From assembly GCF_004762035.2 (NCBI RefSeq), contig NZ_SIJK02000031.1, positions 1 to 64,000 of the forward strand: a stretch of 64,000 nt of DNA, written 5' to 3'. A program made the position numbers and the translations under genes. A model generated the notes under the pieces. It was not told the DNA's origin and ran no database searches. It saw only the letters and a program-made list of their open reading frames with translations. This stretch comes from Candidatus Chloroploca mongolica. GTDB taxonomy: Bacteria > Chloroflexota > Chloroflexia > Chloroflexales > Chloroflexaceae. Positions 33,802 through 42,873 of the stretch are shown here, piece by piece; within the stretch, counting starts at the first letter, position 1; each line of letters starts with the position of its first letter.

Positions 33802-35661
33802 TCACGGAATGCGACGAAGGTGGATCGTGCCCTGGCGGCTACCGGTGATGATCATGCCACATTGCTCGCCTGCATTGCCATTGATGCTGTAGATCCGCTC
33901 GTTGTTCGATGGTGCGTCTCCGCCAAGTGTATGCAAGGGTTCACCCGCACCACCTTCTGGCGCAAAGCGTTGTAGGCCGCCTGGTTCACGAAATGCAGCA
34001 TACAGACGCTGTTGAGCGTCACGCCACATCCCGTAGACGGTCAAGTTGGCATCCTGACTGAAAGGTGTGAAGGTTCCGTCAGCATTTAGCCGGTAGATGC
34101 CACCGCCTATTACTCCAATGAGGAGCCCACCTGTACCTTCATTGCCGGCATAGAGGGTTTGCATAAAGTTGGCCGCCCCAGGCAATTCTCCGATGTTTGC
34201 CCATGTGCCTGGTTCGCCACCTTCTGTGCTGACCCAGAGAGCGTCTTTGTCGTTGCCGATTTGGATGGCATAAGCATTGGTTCCACGGGCCGCTACACCA
34301 AAAATGCTTCCGGTTACCTGTGTATCTTGTACCCATCCTCCGTGAGTTTCCCTGATAAACAAGCCACGATTCCCAGCGGCGAGGATTCGTTCACCACTTG
34401 CGGCAAGCCAGTAGACAAACCGATTAGCTTCTGGAAGAGTTTCAGCCTGCCAGGTTTGACCTCCATCAGTGCTGCGAAAGATACTGTTCTGGTTGAAACT
34501 GCTGGCAAAGTAGCCATTGGTTGTGCTAATGATGTGTGAAACCGAAATCGTGTTACTCCCACGTAGTTCCCACGCTGGTAGTTCACCTGGCACACTGGCG
34601 TGACGCAATTGATAAATGCCATTGTTTGTGGCTGCGAGAATTGTTGTTGGCAGATATTGCTCTTTGGTTGGTCCGCTGCATGCCATGGTTGCTTGTGAGA
34701 CATAGATATAGTTGATTGAAGTCCCACCTGCTGGTTGTGCCAGTTGCACCCATTGGGCATAGATATCGGGGTAGGTAGCTTGAATGATGGGTAAAAAGAG
34801 GTGTTGCCGTTTGACTGGTCGAGTTGCATCAATGAAGACTTGTGGCTCGGGTAGAATGCTAGAACTCAAGGTGGAAGTATGAGTGATCGGTTGATCAACC
34901 ACCTGATTGATGTAGTAGGTGGCCGTAATCAATCCGGTTGCATTGCTCAAGATTGTCAGCGTGTCACACGGCCATGCTTCACAATTGGCAATCTGATCAC
35001 CTAGCTCTACGTTTACCAGTGGTAGTTCTGGTACAAGCGTTTGTGATACAGTCATACTTTCAATGGCCCGTTGCGACGGATTTGTGATGACGATAGTCAG
35101 GCTAAGATGCCCATCAATCGTGGGGTCTTCACTGTCATAGTGCGTGTTCACATGCAATTGCGGGCCATCAACCGGGCTTGTTACCCCTAACCATACGAGC
35201 GGCGCTGCCAGAATTGGTGCGCTCAGCGTGGTTGTATGACTGATCACATTTCCTACAATGGCATCTGCCTTGACGGTGTAGGTTGTGGTAATGAGCGCTG
35301 TCGTATTGCTCACTATTGTTGCAGTCGCGCACGGCAGAGTTGTGCATCCGCTGATGGCATCACTAAAATAGACATCACCCTCCAGCGGAAGCGTTGGGGA
35401 CAGTACCTGATCAAGCCTGAAGATATCGAGTTCATGATCAAGGGTATTGCTGATCGTCATTACCAACATGAGTTGGTCTCCCGCAGCGAGTGGGTTGTCT
35501 GCTGCCGGAATGCTCTCTACCTTCAGATGAGGGGATGGCTCGCCTTCGCTTGCCCCAACCGGCTGTGTCACCTCGACCAAATTCATTAGGGCCACAAGGA
35601 GCATGATTATGGCACTAATGCCGAGTGAAGTCAGTGTTATGCGATGGTTCTTCCAAATCAT
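33802..35661 (-). CDS. Secreted protein with DUF11-like repeats and a beta-propeller-like region
   Basis: A 619-residue predicted exported protein with an N-terminal signal or anchor segment (SLGISAIIMLLVALMNLV). Residues about 45-165 and 165-290 are two related repeats resembling DUF11/TANFOR-type domains (LTIVITNPSQRAIESMTVSQ; TLTILSNATGLITATYY), each with a Cys pair. Residues about 310-619 carry repeated STDGGQTW/AAGNRGLF-like blades resembling BNR or sialidase-type propellers, without visible catalytic residues. It sits in the secretion operon, so it may be a surface component or a substrate. No function can be assigned. Confidence 0.6.
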   Translation of the reverse strand: MIWKNHRITLTSLGISAIIMLLVALMNLVEVTQPVGASEGEPSPHLKVESIPAADNPLAAGDQLMLVMTISNTLDHELDIFRLDQVLSPTLPLEGDVYFSDAISGCTTLPCATATIVSNTTALITTTYTVKADAIVGNVISHTTTLSAPILAAPLVWLGVTSPVDGPQLHVNTHYDSEDPTIDGHLSLTIVITNPSQRAIESMTVSQTLVPELPLVNVELGDQIANCEAWPCDTLTILSNATGLITATYYINQVVDQPITHTSTLSSSILPEPQVFIDATRPVKRQHLFLPIIQATYPDIYAQWVQLAQPAGGTSINYIYVSQATMACSGPTKEQYLPTTILAATNNGIYQLRHASVPGELPAWELRGSNTISVSHIISTTNGYFASSFNQNSIFRSTDGGQTWQAETLPEANRFVYWLAASGERILAAGNRGLFIRETHGGWVQDTQVTGSIFGVAARGTNAYAIQIGNDKDALWVSTEGGEPGTWANIGELPGAANFMQTLYAGNEGTGGLLIGVIGGGIYRLNADGTFTPFSQDANLTVYGMWRDAQQRLYAAFREPGGLQRFAPEGGAGEPLHTLGGDAPSNNERIYSINGNAGEQCGMIITGSRQGTIHLRRIP

Positions 35662-35727
35662 GATGATGCTACTTCCAAATAGTGAGGGTGTGGCTAGTGC
35701 ATTAGTGATAAATCCTTGGGATAACCT

Positions 35728-35775
35728 GGGTGCGCGGGCCTCTGGCCCGCATGCGGGCCAGAGGCCCGCGCACCC
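35728..35775. repeat. Perfect 23-bp palindrome with self-complementary arms
   Basis: Arms 35728-35750 and 35753-35775 are fully complementary around AT. Each arm also contains GCGGGCC-tct-GGCCCGC, which can fold on itself. It lies in the 150-base gap after the PP2C gene and could act as a strong minus-strand terminator or processing site. Confidence 0.8.
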
Positions 35776-35811
35776 AACTGCCCTTTTCAGGCAGTTTCTT
35801 AGAGGTTTGGG

Positions 35812-37191
35812 CTATGGATAAGGATCACGCTCTTTATCTCCCTCTCCCTCTCCCTCTCCCTCTCCAGGTTCTGGTTCTGGTTCCGGTTCCGGCTCCGGTT
35901 CCGGTTCTGGTTCCGGTTCCGGTTCCGGCTCTGGTTCCGGTTCTGGTTCCGGTTCCGGTTCCGGCTCTGGTTCCGGTTCCGGTTCCGGTTGGGGTGGCGG
36001 TGGTTTCGGCGTCGGTGTTGGCGTCAGCGTCGGCGACGCTGGAGCCGTAGTCGGCAGTATTGGTGCGCCAAGTTCTGGAGTTGCTGTTGTTGGTATCGCT
36101 GTGGCTACACTCGGTAGCGCTGTCGGCCCGCCCATTGGCCCGCCTTGTTGCGGGTTTGGCCTTTGGGGTGCAGTAGTAGGCGCACCAGGGCGATTTGTGT
36201 CAACCGGTCGCGTTGGCTCGGGGGTGGCTGTTGGCTGTGGCGTCCAGGTTGCTTTGATGCCAGTGGTTGGGTCAAGGTTAAACCCACTATTGCTACTTCC
36301 TTGGAAATTGATTTCAATGCCTCCAGGCAAGAAACCGCCTTCCGGGTCGGTTGCTCTGATCAGCAGAACGACTGCAAGGATCAGCACGGCAACCCCAAAG
36401 AATGCCCCGATGCTCTGCGTCATCAGGCGTACGGGCAGCGGGCGCTCGCCATTGCGGATCACAATCGCTGAGATGTTGTCGTTGCTGCCAATCCGCTTTG
36501 CTAAGCGCACCAGTTCGTCTGCGGCTGCCTGCGAAGGCATGGTGCGGACTATTTTTTCGATGGCACTGGGCGGAACAGGCCCCTTTGCCCCGTCGCTGAG
36601 TCCGTCGGAACAGATCACGAGGATATCATCGGGCTGGAGAGTCTGGTTGAAAATGGTGACGTTGACCATCGCGTCGCCCATTGCCTGCGACAGCGACTGG
36701 TCGCGTCTCACGTGATCCTGGCTTAGTTTCTGTGGTTTTGCCCCTTTGCGAAAGAGGATGACGGGACTATCGCCCACATTGGCAATGATGGCCTGGCGTT
36801 TGTCTGGCTGACCTTGATGATCAAGAATCAGCGCCGCTGCCATGGTCGAGCGCATATTATTATTGGCGGCGACTGACTCCTCAAAGATCTCGCGGGTTGT
36901 CGCCTGGATCGCACGTTGGAAACGCTCGGCATAGCTACTTCCCTCTGGGTGCTCGCCCTCGTAGTAATGGAACATTAACCTTTCGACGACCCGTTTGCTC
37001 GCGACCTCGCCGTTATCATTGCCACCAACGCCATCAGCAACAATGTAGAGTCGTCCCAGGGCTCGGCGCTGGGCTTCAGTGACCTGCTTTTGCTCCTCAA
37101 CCCGTAAGACCCGGTCTTCGTTATTCGGGCGACGGCCTTTGTCACATTGACTGCCAATGTCAAAGGCCTGGGTGAACGTTTTGGCCGTCAT
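35812..37191 (-). CDS. PP2C-family Ser/Thr phosphatase with TM helix and Pro-Glu tail
   Basis: A 459-residue PP2C phosphatase. NNEDR, VADGVGG, MGDAMV-type region, CSDGLSDG and GSNDNISA contain the expected metal ligands. A single TM helix ([17 protein letters not shown]) follows at about residue 245, then a long Pro/Thr-rich extracytoplasmic region ending in about 20 Pro-Glu dipeptides and a short Gly-Glu run. It should reverse phosphorylation by the adjacent kinase, whose stop overlaps its start as ATGA (37191-37188). The Pro-Glu tail is a stiff spacer of a kind that can cross a cell wall. Confidence 0.9.
   Translation of the reverse strand: MTAKTFTQAFDIGSQCDKGRRPNNEDRVLRVEEQKQVTEAQRRALGRLYIVADGVGGNDNGEVASKRVVERLMFHYYEGEHPEGSSYAERFQRAIQATTREIFEESVAANNNMRSTMAAALILDHQGQPDKRQAIIANVGDSPVILFRKGAKPQKLSQDHVRRDQSLSQAMGDAMVNVTIFNQTLQPDDILVICSDGLSDGAKGPVPPSAIEKIVRTMPSQAAADELVRLAKRIGSNDNISAIVIRNGERPLPVRLMTQSIGAFFGVAVLILAVVLLIRATDPEGGFLPGGIEINFQGSSNSGFNLDPTTGIKATWTPQPTATPEPTRPVDTNRPGAPTTAPQRPNPQQGGPMGGPTALPSVATAIPTTATPELGAPILPTTAPASPTLTPTPTPKPPPPQPEPEPEPEPEPEPEPEPEPEPEPEPEPEPEPEPEPEPEPEPGEGEGEGEGDKERDPYP
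35840..35995 (-). repeat. Six-base tandem repeat encoding (Pro-Glu)n and (Gly-Glu)n
   Basis: GGTTCC/GGTTCT/GGCTCC-type hexamers (plus-strand reading) repeat about 20 times, followed by CTCCCT hexamers. The repeats lie in frame in the PP2C gene. Copy number could change by replication slippage. Confidence 0.9.
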
Positions 37192-38567
37192 CGGATACCT
37201 CCCAGGTTGAGTTGATAATCTGGACACCAGCCGGTGCGACTGTCGGGCAGGCGCACGTTATACCATGTGTTCCGTTGTTCAAGGATGGTCAGGTTGACCC
37301 CAGAAGGAATCAACCGGCTCTGAGCACTGTATGGAATAATGCTGCCGTCGGTCGAGGGTATGTTGCGCAGCGCACAGCCCGAACGGGCTGGACTGATGCT
37401 GCCACCTGTATTCAGTGAGGCTGTACTCGGCGCAACAATGCTTGTGGTTGGTGCAAGCCCCGTGGTTGGATCGATTGCGACCGACCCCGCGCCTGGTGGA
37501 TTAATGACGAACCCTGCTTGATTCGCTCCTGTTCCAGGTTGCTCGATAACCGCCAGGGTTGCTGTTGGTGGATTCACCGTTCGTCCAGGTACTTGAGGGG
37601 AGCTTGTCTGGAACGGATTCATCACGAGGATAAAGAGGGCTATGACGACTGCCACGCCCATTGCCCCGTACGCCAACCACTGTTTGTATTTGTGCTGAAC
37701 GGGTACTGGTGCCATCAGATCAAGCGAAATTCCATCGCTCACGAGGGCACGGCGCAACTCGTAGGCAAACTCTTCGCAGGTTGCATAACGTAATGTCCAT
37801 TCATATGCCACCGCACGTATGATCACGTCTGCCGTTGCAGGCATCTTTGAGAGGCCCTGGCGGATGCGGGCATACCCACTATCGCGCAACGCACGCATCT
37901 GCTTCTGCTCGCGGTCGGCATGTCCACCGAGCAGGGCCTTGCCACTCAGCAACTGGTAAGCGACCATTGCCAGGGCAAACTGATCCGTTTGTGGCTGTTC
38001 GTCGCCCTCATACTGTTCGGGGGGCATATATTGCGGCGTGCCCAGGCTACGCTCGTTTTCGCGCATAAAACCCGGGTGCTTGCCTGCACTCAGATCAATG
38101 AGCAGCGCATCCCCGGCGGAATTTACCATAATATTGCCAGGCTTGACGTCGCGGTGGACAACAGGGGCATCGGGATGCCCATGGTGCAGATAATCGAGTG
38201 CCCCGGCAACCTGCTCAATAATGCGTAAGGCTAACCCAGGGGCGACCCAACTGGTCAATACCTCAGTCAGTTCTTGTCCCTCATAAAACCGGGTTGCCAG
38301 ACAGAAAGGCTTCTGAGTGGTATAACTCGCTACATACTCGATCAGGTGGGTATGATTGCGACCATGCTCTTTGGCGCGACGTAAGAGACCCATTTCGTTA
38401 AAAAAATAGGACGTAACACTCTCATCGCGCTCTTCGAGGAATTTCAGCGCCACTTCAGAACCGTCCCTTGTATAGACTGCCTTGTAGACAGGGCCAGTCA
38501 GACCACGTCCAAGTTTTGTAATGATCTGAAAGCTACCATAGCGTGATCCAGGGGCCAGATCTTGCAT
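37188..38567 (-). CDS. Membrane Ser/Thr protein kinase with C-terminal SH3-like domain
   Basis: A 459-residue kinase. [10 protein letters not shown] (P-loop near 19-28), K42 in VALKF, E of the helix, HRDVKPGN (138-145) and [10 protein letters not shown] are present, so catalysis looks possible, but DFG is replaced by DLS (158-160). A TM helix spans about 297-317. The outer part has a Pro/Thr linker and an SH3b-like C-terminus ([23 protein letters not shown]). It resembles PknB-type receptors. It would phosphorylate FHA-domain partners; the membrane FHA protein is encoded two genes upstream. Confidence 0.9.
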   Translation of the reverse strand: MQDLAPGSRYGSFQIITKLGRGLTGPVYKAVYTRDGSEVALKFLEERDESVTSYFFNEMGLLRRAKEHGRNHTHLIEYVASYTTQKPFCLATRFYEGQELTEVLTSWVAPGLALRIIEQVAGALDYLHHGHPDAPVVHRDVKPGNIMVNSAGDALLIDLSAGKHPGFMRENERSLGTPQYMPPEQYEGDEQPQTDQFALAMVAYQLLSGKALLGGHADREQKQMRALRDSGYARIRQGLSKMPATADVIIRAVAYEWTLRYATCEEFAYELRRALVSDGISLDLMAPVPVQHKYKQWLAYGAMGVAVVIALFILVMNPFQTSSPQVPGRTVNPPTATLAVIEQPGTGANQAGFVINPPGAGSVAIDPTTGLAPTTSIVAPSTASLNTGGSISPARSGCALRNIPSTDGSIIPYSAQSRLIPSGVNLTILEQRNTWYNVRLPDSRTGWCPDYQLNLGGIR

Positions 38568-38576
38568 AACAACCTC

Positions 38577-39815
38577 TTATGCTCGGGTAATGCCACCACT
38601 GATCGAACTGCTCGGCCCTTTGAACCGTTTACTAAACCAGACCAGTGAAGTCATCAAGACTGAGACGACGATCAGCAATGGCACGGCTCGTAACGCATAT
38701 CCCTGCAAAACTGGGCGCAGGTCGAGCTCCTCGACCGGGCCAGGCATGTCCACAAACAGGGGAATCACCGGGCTTTCGCCCCGTCCGGGGCCTTCAATTC
38801 GAATGATCAGATTATGGGTTTTGCCGTCATCAATCAGGTCAGTTGTGTAGCGCAACACATACGCGCTTTGACCGACAACATTGACATAACGGCCATAAAA
38901 ATTCTGGAGCTCTTCGCCTGAGGGATTGCCGATATAAGCACCCCTGGTTTTGTTTGCCAGGGTCGTCAGGGTGGCAGCATTGCTTGCGAGGCGTTGCTGT
39001 GGGCCAACGCCAACAATGAGCATCCTGACATTGCGTGCGCTTGCCTCGGCCATCAGTGCATCAAGCGAACCAACGCTGGTCGAGTCGCCACCATCGGTCA
39101 CCACCAGCACATAGGCATCGGCCCCTCGCTCAGCGGCTGCATCGGCTGTTGCCGCCACTGCAAGCGAAATCGTATCAAAGATGTTGGTCTTGCCGGTGCG
39201 TGGTGCCATCTGATTGAGAGTGTTGATGACTGCATTGCGATCATGCACAAAATCGGGTAGTTCCATCGGTCGTATATTTTCACCGCTGATGGTAGGAACA
39301 CTGAGTGGGATAAAGAGTCCGACATGCTCTGGATTGTTCGGGGCGATCATTCGTCCGGCTTCCAGAAAATCAATAATCAACCCACGCCCACGCGCCACGT
39401 AATCGGTTGGATCGCCCGCCGCATTCATCAGCAAACTGGCATCGTAGACAATGCCAATGGTTGAACCTACAACCTCCAACTCAACAGCCTGACTCCCTGC
39501 GACTGGCTGGGTACCACCTGGCAGCGTCGCCAGATCGACACTCTGAAATGGATTGACGGCATCGGTTTGGGTTTCGCTCACTTCAAGGCGTGGATTGATC
39601 GTGAGATTATCCTCAATGAGCCGTAGATCGCGTGAGGTAAGCCCTTGCAGGTCACGCCCAGTGGCACGATCCCTGACACGAAACAACACCTCGACCGTCC
39701 GGCCATCAATGCGCAGGCCATAGGTGTCAACTTGAACGTCTGGGCTTCCCTGAGCTGCCGCAAAGGTTGGCATCAACAGGGCCAGCATAACAACGAGGAT
39801 GAGCAGATAACGCAT
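38577..39815 (-). CDS. Exported von Willebrand factor A domain protein
   Basis: A 412-residue protein with a signal peptide (to about residue 21, ending AAAQG) and a C-terminal TM helix (VPLLIVVSVLMTSLVWF). The VWA domain covers about 115-325: IGIVYDASLLMNAAG at the MIDAS site, TNIFDTISLA, and YVLVVTDGGDS. The MIDAS DxSxS reads DASLL, so metal binding may be weakened. It probably acts in protein assembly at the outer face of the membrane. Confidence 0.82.
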   Translation of the reverse strand: MRYLLILVVMLALLMPTFAAAQGSPDVQVDTYGLRIDGRTVEVLFRVRDRATGRDLQGLTSRDLRLIEDNLTINPRLEVSETQTDAVNPFQSVDLATLPGGTQPVAGSQAVELEVVGSTIGIVYDASLLMNAAGDPTDYVARGRGLIIDFLEAGRMIAPNNPEHVGLFIPLSVPTISGENIRPMELPDFVHDRNAVINTLNQMAPRTGKTNIFDTISLAVAATADAAAERGADAYVLVVTDGGDSTSVGSLDALMAEASARNVRMLIVGVGPQQRLASNAATLTTLANKTRGAYIGNPSGEELQNFYGRYVNVVGQSAYVLRYTTDLIDDGKTHNLIIRIEGPGRGESPVIPLFVDMPGPVEELDLRPVLQGYALRAVPLLIVVSVLMTSLVWFSKRFKGPSSSISGGITRA

Positions 39816-39817
39816 TG

Positions 39818-40642
39818 CTAGGCTCCATTCCGTTCATAGACCATCGCCACAGCTGTCGGCAGGCTTGGCGGTCCAAGGTAGATCGTATCGCCTGATTGCA
39901 GTTCCATCGCGGCCCCATTCAGCTCATATTCTTGTCCGGCACGCACAATATAGGTTCCATTCATACTGCCATCATCAATGAGTTGTGGCGTGCCACCTTT
40001 GACTTCGAGGCGGGCATGTTTGCGTGAGACCACGGTATCGGTAATCAAAATATCGGCATCTTGTTTGCCAATGGTGCCATTGCGTACCACATACTGGCTG
40101 CCGCTTGCTGAACCCTGGATAACTTTCAAGACACCATATTGACCACTGAGCGTTGCTGCACTTCGTCCAGGATTCATCGCTCTCGTCACGGCTTTGGTCA
40201 GCGACTGTGAAATCTGTTGCACAATCGGGCTTGCGACCGGCACATCACCAACGAGCGAGCCTGCTACCATGATGATCATCGTCAGGGCTGCCCCCACAAT
40301 GCCATAGAGGGCCAGCGTATCAAGGCTTGCCCCGAGCATCCGTGCCTGCGCAAGGGGAAAATCCTGTGGTCGGCCAGGGATCGCAAAGTTCACTTGAGCG
40401 AGCGAGGCCTCAAGGTTGGTGCTGATATAAAATGATGGAAAGACCATCAAGGCCGGAATCCCAGCGACGACGAGCCAGAAAAAGATCATTGGTGGCGACG
40501 TTTTGCGCCGCAACGCAAACGCCATCAACGGATACGCCCCACCGGCAATGATCATTGCGGGCAACGCGGCAAATGTGTACCACCAGAGGCGACTCATCTG
40601 CGCGTAGCTCTGCATATGCGCCCAGAACTCGAAACTGTTCAT
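39818..40642 (-). CDS. Membrane protein with C-terminal FHA domain
   Basis: A 274-residue protein with three likely TM helices in the N-terminal 150 residues and a cytosolic FHA domain at about 170-270. The FHA motif shows GTIGKQDAD, SRKHARLEV and DDGSMNGTYI; the usual phosphate-binding arginine after Gly is lysine here. FHA domains bind phosphothreonine, so it is a likely reader of the adjacent kinase. In Firmicutes the EssC ATPase carries its own FHA domains, whereas this EccC lacks them; this protein may supply that function in trans. Confidence 0.82.
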   Translation of the reverse strand: MNSFEFWAHMQSYAQMSRLWWYTFAALPAMIIAGGAYPLMAFALRRKTSPPMIFFWLVVAGIPALMVFPSFYISTNLEASLAQVNFAIPGRPQDFPLAQARMLGASLDTLALYGIVGAALTMIIMVAGSLVGDVPVASPIVQQISQSLTKAVTRAMNPGRSAATLSGQYGVLKVIQGSASGSQYVVRNGTIGKQDADILITDTVVSRKHARLEVKGGTPQLIDDGSMNGTYIVRAGQEYELNGAAMELQSGDTIYLGPPSLPTAVAMVYERNGA

Positions 40643-40685
40643 ATGCTGCTCCTTCTTATGTGTTCCATGCGGCTATGGCTACAAA

Positions 40686-41924
40686 TCAGCCAGCTTTTCG
40701 GCCTGGTAAAAATGCTAAATTTCTCGGATCAAGATTGCTAAAAGCGGTTTCTAACGTTTGTTTCCCCCTTTGTAATTGCTCATTTGCTGCTTCTTCTATC
40801 TTTTGTAATTGCTCATTTGCTGCTTCTAAGGTGTTATCGAATGATTCTTTAGCATTTTGCATACCTTCTTGTAATCCTCTACTTGCAATGTTCCCTAAAT
40901 CATTCAATGTTAATGAATTAGTGTCAAATTCATTATTGTCATAGCGTTCCCATTGTTCTATTTTGAAAGGTAATTGTCCTGTTTTTTGTTCATCGACATC
41001 TTGCATTTTTTTGGCAATATCTGATTCTTTATTGCCATATGATCCGTGTGCATTATTTGTTACTGTTTTATCTATCGCAGAGATAATCACAGTCAGTTCT
41101 GATTCAGGGGTTTTACTGATAGGTTTTCCTATCTTTCCAATCAGATCATCCGAAGAGTCAAAATGCTTATATGTAATACCTTCTACCTCACCGTAAATGG
41201 GTTCTGGTGTGCCAAAGGTGCTAATCGATTTTAAGTTGATATCATGATGACTGAGAAAATCTTGTTTATAAGCAAGATTTTGAGCAACTATTCCTCCTTG
41301 ACTGTAGCCAAACAAATGAACGTCTGCTCCATCAGGTAAGCTACGTAGAGCTTTTTCTAATAGGTGTGAGTAAGCAGTATCTTTTCCCTGTTGGGCAGCA
41401 ATGGCATTTCCCCATCCTGCACCACCAAAAATTCCTGCACCACCAAGAGTTCCGTCACTTTGAGTGCCCTCTAGAGTAATAACAAATTCATTATCTCCGA
41501 TCCGAAAAATCTTTATTTCCGGCTCTCCTCTGATTTTTTTGTACATATCAAACATGTTTTTTGGTGCGTCAGTGGGTAATTCTTGTGCCGTGGATACTTT
41601 CTCGTCTCTTGAAACTTTTTCACCTCCCCCAATCCCACTTCCGCTATCGCCAAAGACAGCTGCGGCCTCGTCCATGCGCTGCGCCAGGGCTTCGAGTTCT
41701 TTGGCAAGGTGAAGCAGGGTGTTGACCTCGGGGTTGTAGCGGGCGACAATGCGCGTCCATGCCTCCATGCCACGATCACGCGCCTTGCCACTCCAGACCA
41801 TATCGAGCATCTCCATTGACTGTTGCATCGAACCAGTCCCGGTGGAAATCTGCTCGGCGGTTGTACGCATCTGGTTGGCGACGGCACGGAGTTGATCGGT
41901 ATCAGCACGAATGATGCCTGGCAT
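40686..41924 (-). CDS. WXG100 domain fused to alpha/beta-hydrolase: candidate secreted lipase effector
   Basis: A 412-residue chimera. Residues 1 to about 90 form a WXG100-like helical hairpin (WSG at 44-46, helices on both sides). Residues about 130-300 resemble a lipase-type alpha/beta hydrolase: HLFGYSQGGIVA with nucleophile Ser208, DSSDD (256-260) as acid candidate, and NNAHGSYG with His293. The C-terminal 100 residues are helical with two 11-residue repeats. DNA encoding the hydrolase is AT-rich, unlike the GC-rich WXG100 part, which suggests domain exchange. Toxin or phospholipase activity is inferred; no immunity gene is identified. Confidence 0.72.
   Translation of the reverse strand: MPGIIRADTDQLRAVANQMRTTAEQISTGTGSMQQSMEMLDMVWSGKARDRGMEAWTRIVARYNPEVNTLLHLAKELEALAQRMDEAAAVFGDSGSGIGGGEKVSRDEKVSTAQELPTDAPKNMFDMYKKIRGEPEIKIFRIGDNEFVITLEGTQSDGTLGGAGIFGGAGWGNAIAAQQGKDTAYSHLLEKALRSLPDGADVHLFGYSQGGIVAQNLAYKQDFLSHHDINLKSISTFGTPEPIYGEVEGITYKHFDSSDDLIGKIGKPISKTPESELTVIISAIDKTVTNNAHGSYGNKESDIAKKMQDVDEQKTGQLPFKIEQWERYDNNEFDTNSLTLNDLGNIASRGLQEGMQNAKESFDNTLEAANEQLQKIEEAANEQLQRGKQTLETAFSNLDPRNLAFLPGRKAG
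40769..40827 (-). repeat. 33-bp tandem repeat in the effector C-terminus
   Basis: Two nearly identical 26-base units (40769-40794 and 40802-40827) repeat every 33 bases and encode EAANEQLQ twice in an 11-residue coiled-coil repeat. Confidence 0.85.
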
Positions 41925-42051
41925 GGTTTGAGCTCCTTTGTGTCCGTGATAGAGAGGTCAAGACAGAATATGATGTTCGAGGCTTCACATGGTCTGGGTG
42001 AAACCGTTGGCGTGCTTGGCTGGATCTTCGTCGGGTCTGGTCTTTTAGTCG

Positions 42052-42843
42052 CTACAACAGGTCAATCAGTTCCTTCAGCATCTGCCTGACTTCTTCGGCA
42101 CTGGCTGGCTGGCACTGTAGTTGAGTTGGATTCAAGGTTCGCATCATCCAGAAGCCCTGATGGTTATGCAAGAGCGTTACGGTGCGCGTCTCTTCTTCCG
42201 CTCCCGGGTTTGTGCGATCAATCGTTTGCACGATGGCCGAGTCACGTTCGCCAATGAGCAATTCAGCAAATAGTTGTCCAGTTGCCTCGTCGGCCCCGGC
42301 TGCAACCACGCGTTCTGCCACATGATCTGGTTCTGCTTGCACAGCGCTCTGGATCTGCTCTAACTCGGCTTGATCAAGCGTAAAAGTTGTTGCCTGTGGC
42401 CGCGCCTGATTGGCGATCGCAAACATTGCGGTCAAATCTTCCTGGAGGGGTAGACTTTCACGGGCAAGCGTAAACTGATGCAAGCCACTCTCGGGCTGCG
42501 TATGCTTGATCCAGAGACCATCGTTGTGATGGACGATATAGCTCTGCAAGGCTTCCTGTCCGGCTTTACGGCTAATCGCTGAGAGTGAACGTGGCGCTCG
42601 GGCTGCCGCATCGAGTGTTGTCCGGACGGTCTCTTCCAGGACGAGTTGCTTCTCTTCATCGCGGTTCAGCATGCCTCGTGCTTGCAGAGCACGTCCGGCC
42701 GCGGCAAGTAGCGCCTGACGCTCTTCAGCGTCAACATTGGCAAGCGAGGCTGGATCAATGCCAAGGAGCCCCCGGGCTCGTACATACGAAAGGGCAGCAT
42801 AGACTTCTTCTTGGCTCAACACGAAGGTGGCTTGGGTCGTCAT
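42052..42843 (-). CDS. EspG-like ESX secretion-associated protein (putative)
   Basis: A 263-residue soluble protein. Its pattern (LSQEEVYAALSYVRARGLL, then EERQALLAAAGRALQARGML, with a later regular helix-strand region) resembles ESX secretion-associated EspG proteins, which act as chaperones for PE/PPE or WXG100 substrates. The similarity is of pattern and context only. It lies between EccC and the WXG100-hydrolase gene, where a chaperone would fit. It could instead be a structural subunit of the system. Confidence 0.45.
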   Translation of the reverse strand: MTTQATFVLSQEEVYAALSYVRARGLLGIDPASLANVDAEERQALLAAAGRALQARGMLNRDEEKQLVLEETVRTTLDAAARAPRSLSAISRKAGQEALQSYIVHHNDGLWIKHTQPESGLHQFTLARESLPLQEDLTAMFAIANQARPQATTFTLDQAELEQIQSAVQAEPDHVAERVVAAGADEATGQLFAELLIGERDSAIVQTIDRTNPGAEEETRTVTLLHNHQGFWMMRTLNPTQLQCQPASAEEVRQMLKELIDLL

Positions 42844-42873
42844 TGTGATAAACCTTTCTGCAACATCGCATAG

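Noticed and set aside
35840-35995. Tandem repeat as a CRISPR array
   Set aside because: Repeat units are 6 bases without spacers and lie in a coding frame; no cas gene is nearby.
35730-36050. Plus-strand frame rich in Pro-Val dipeptides
   Set aside because: It is the complementary reading of the Pro-Glu coding repeat of the PP2C gene.
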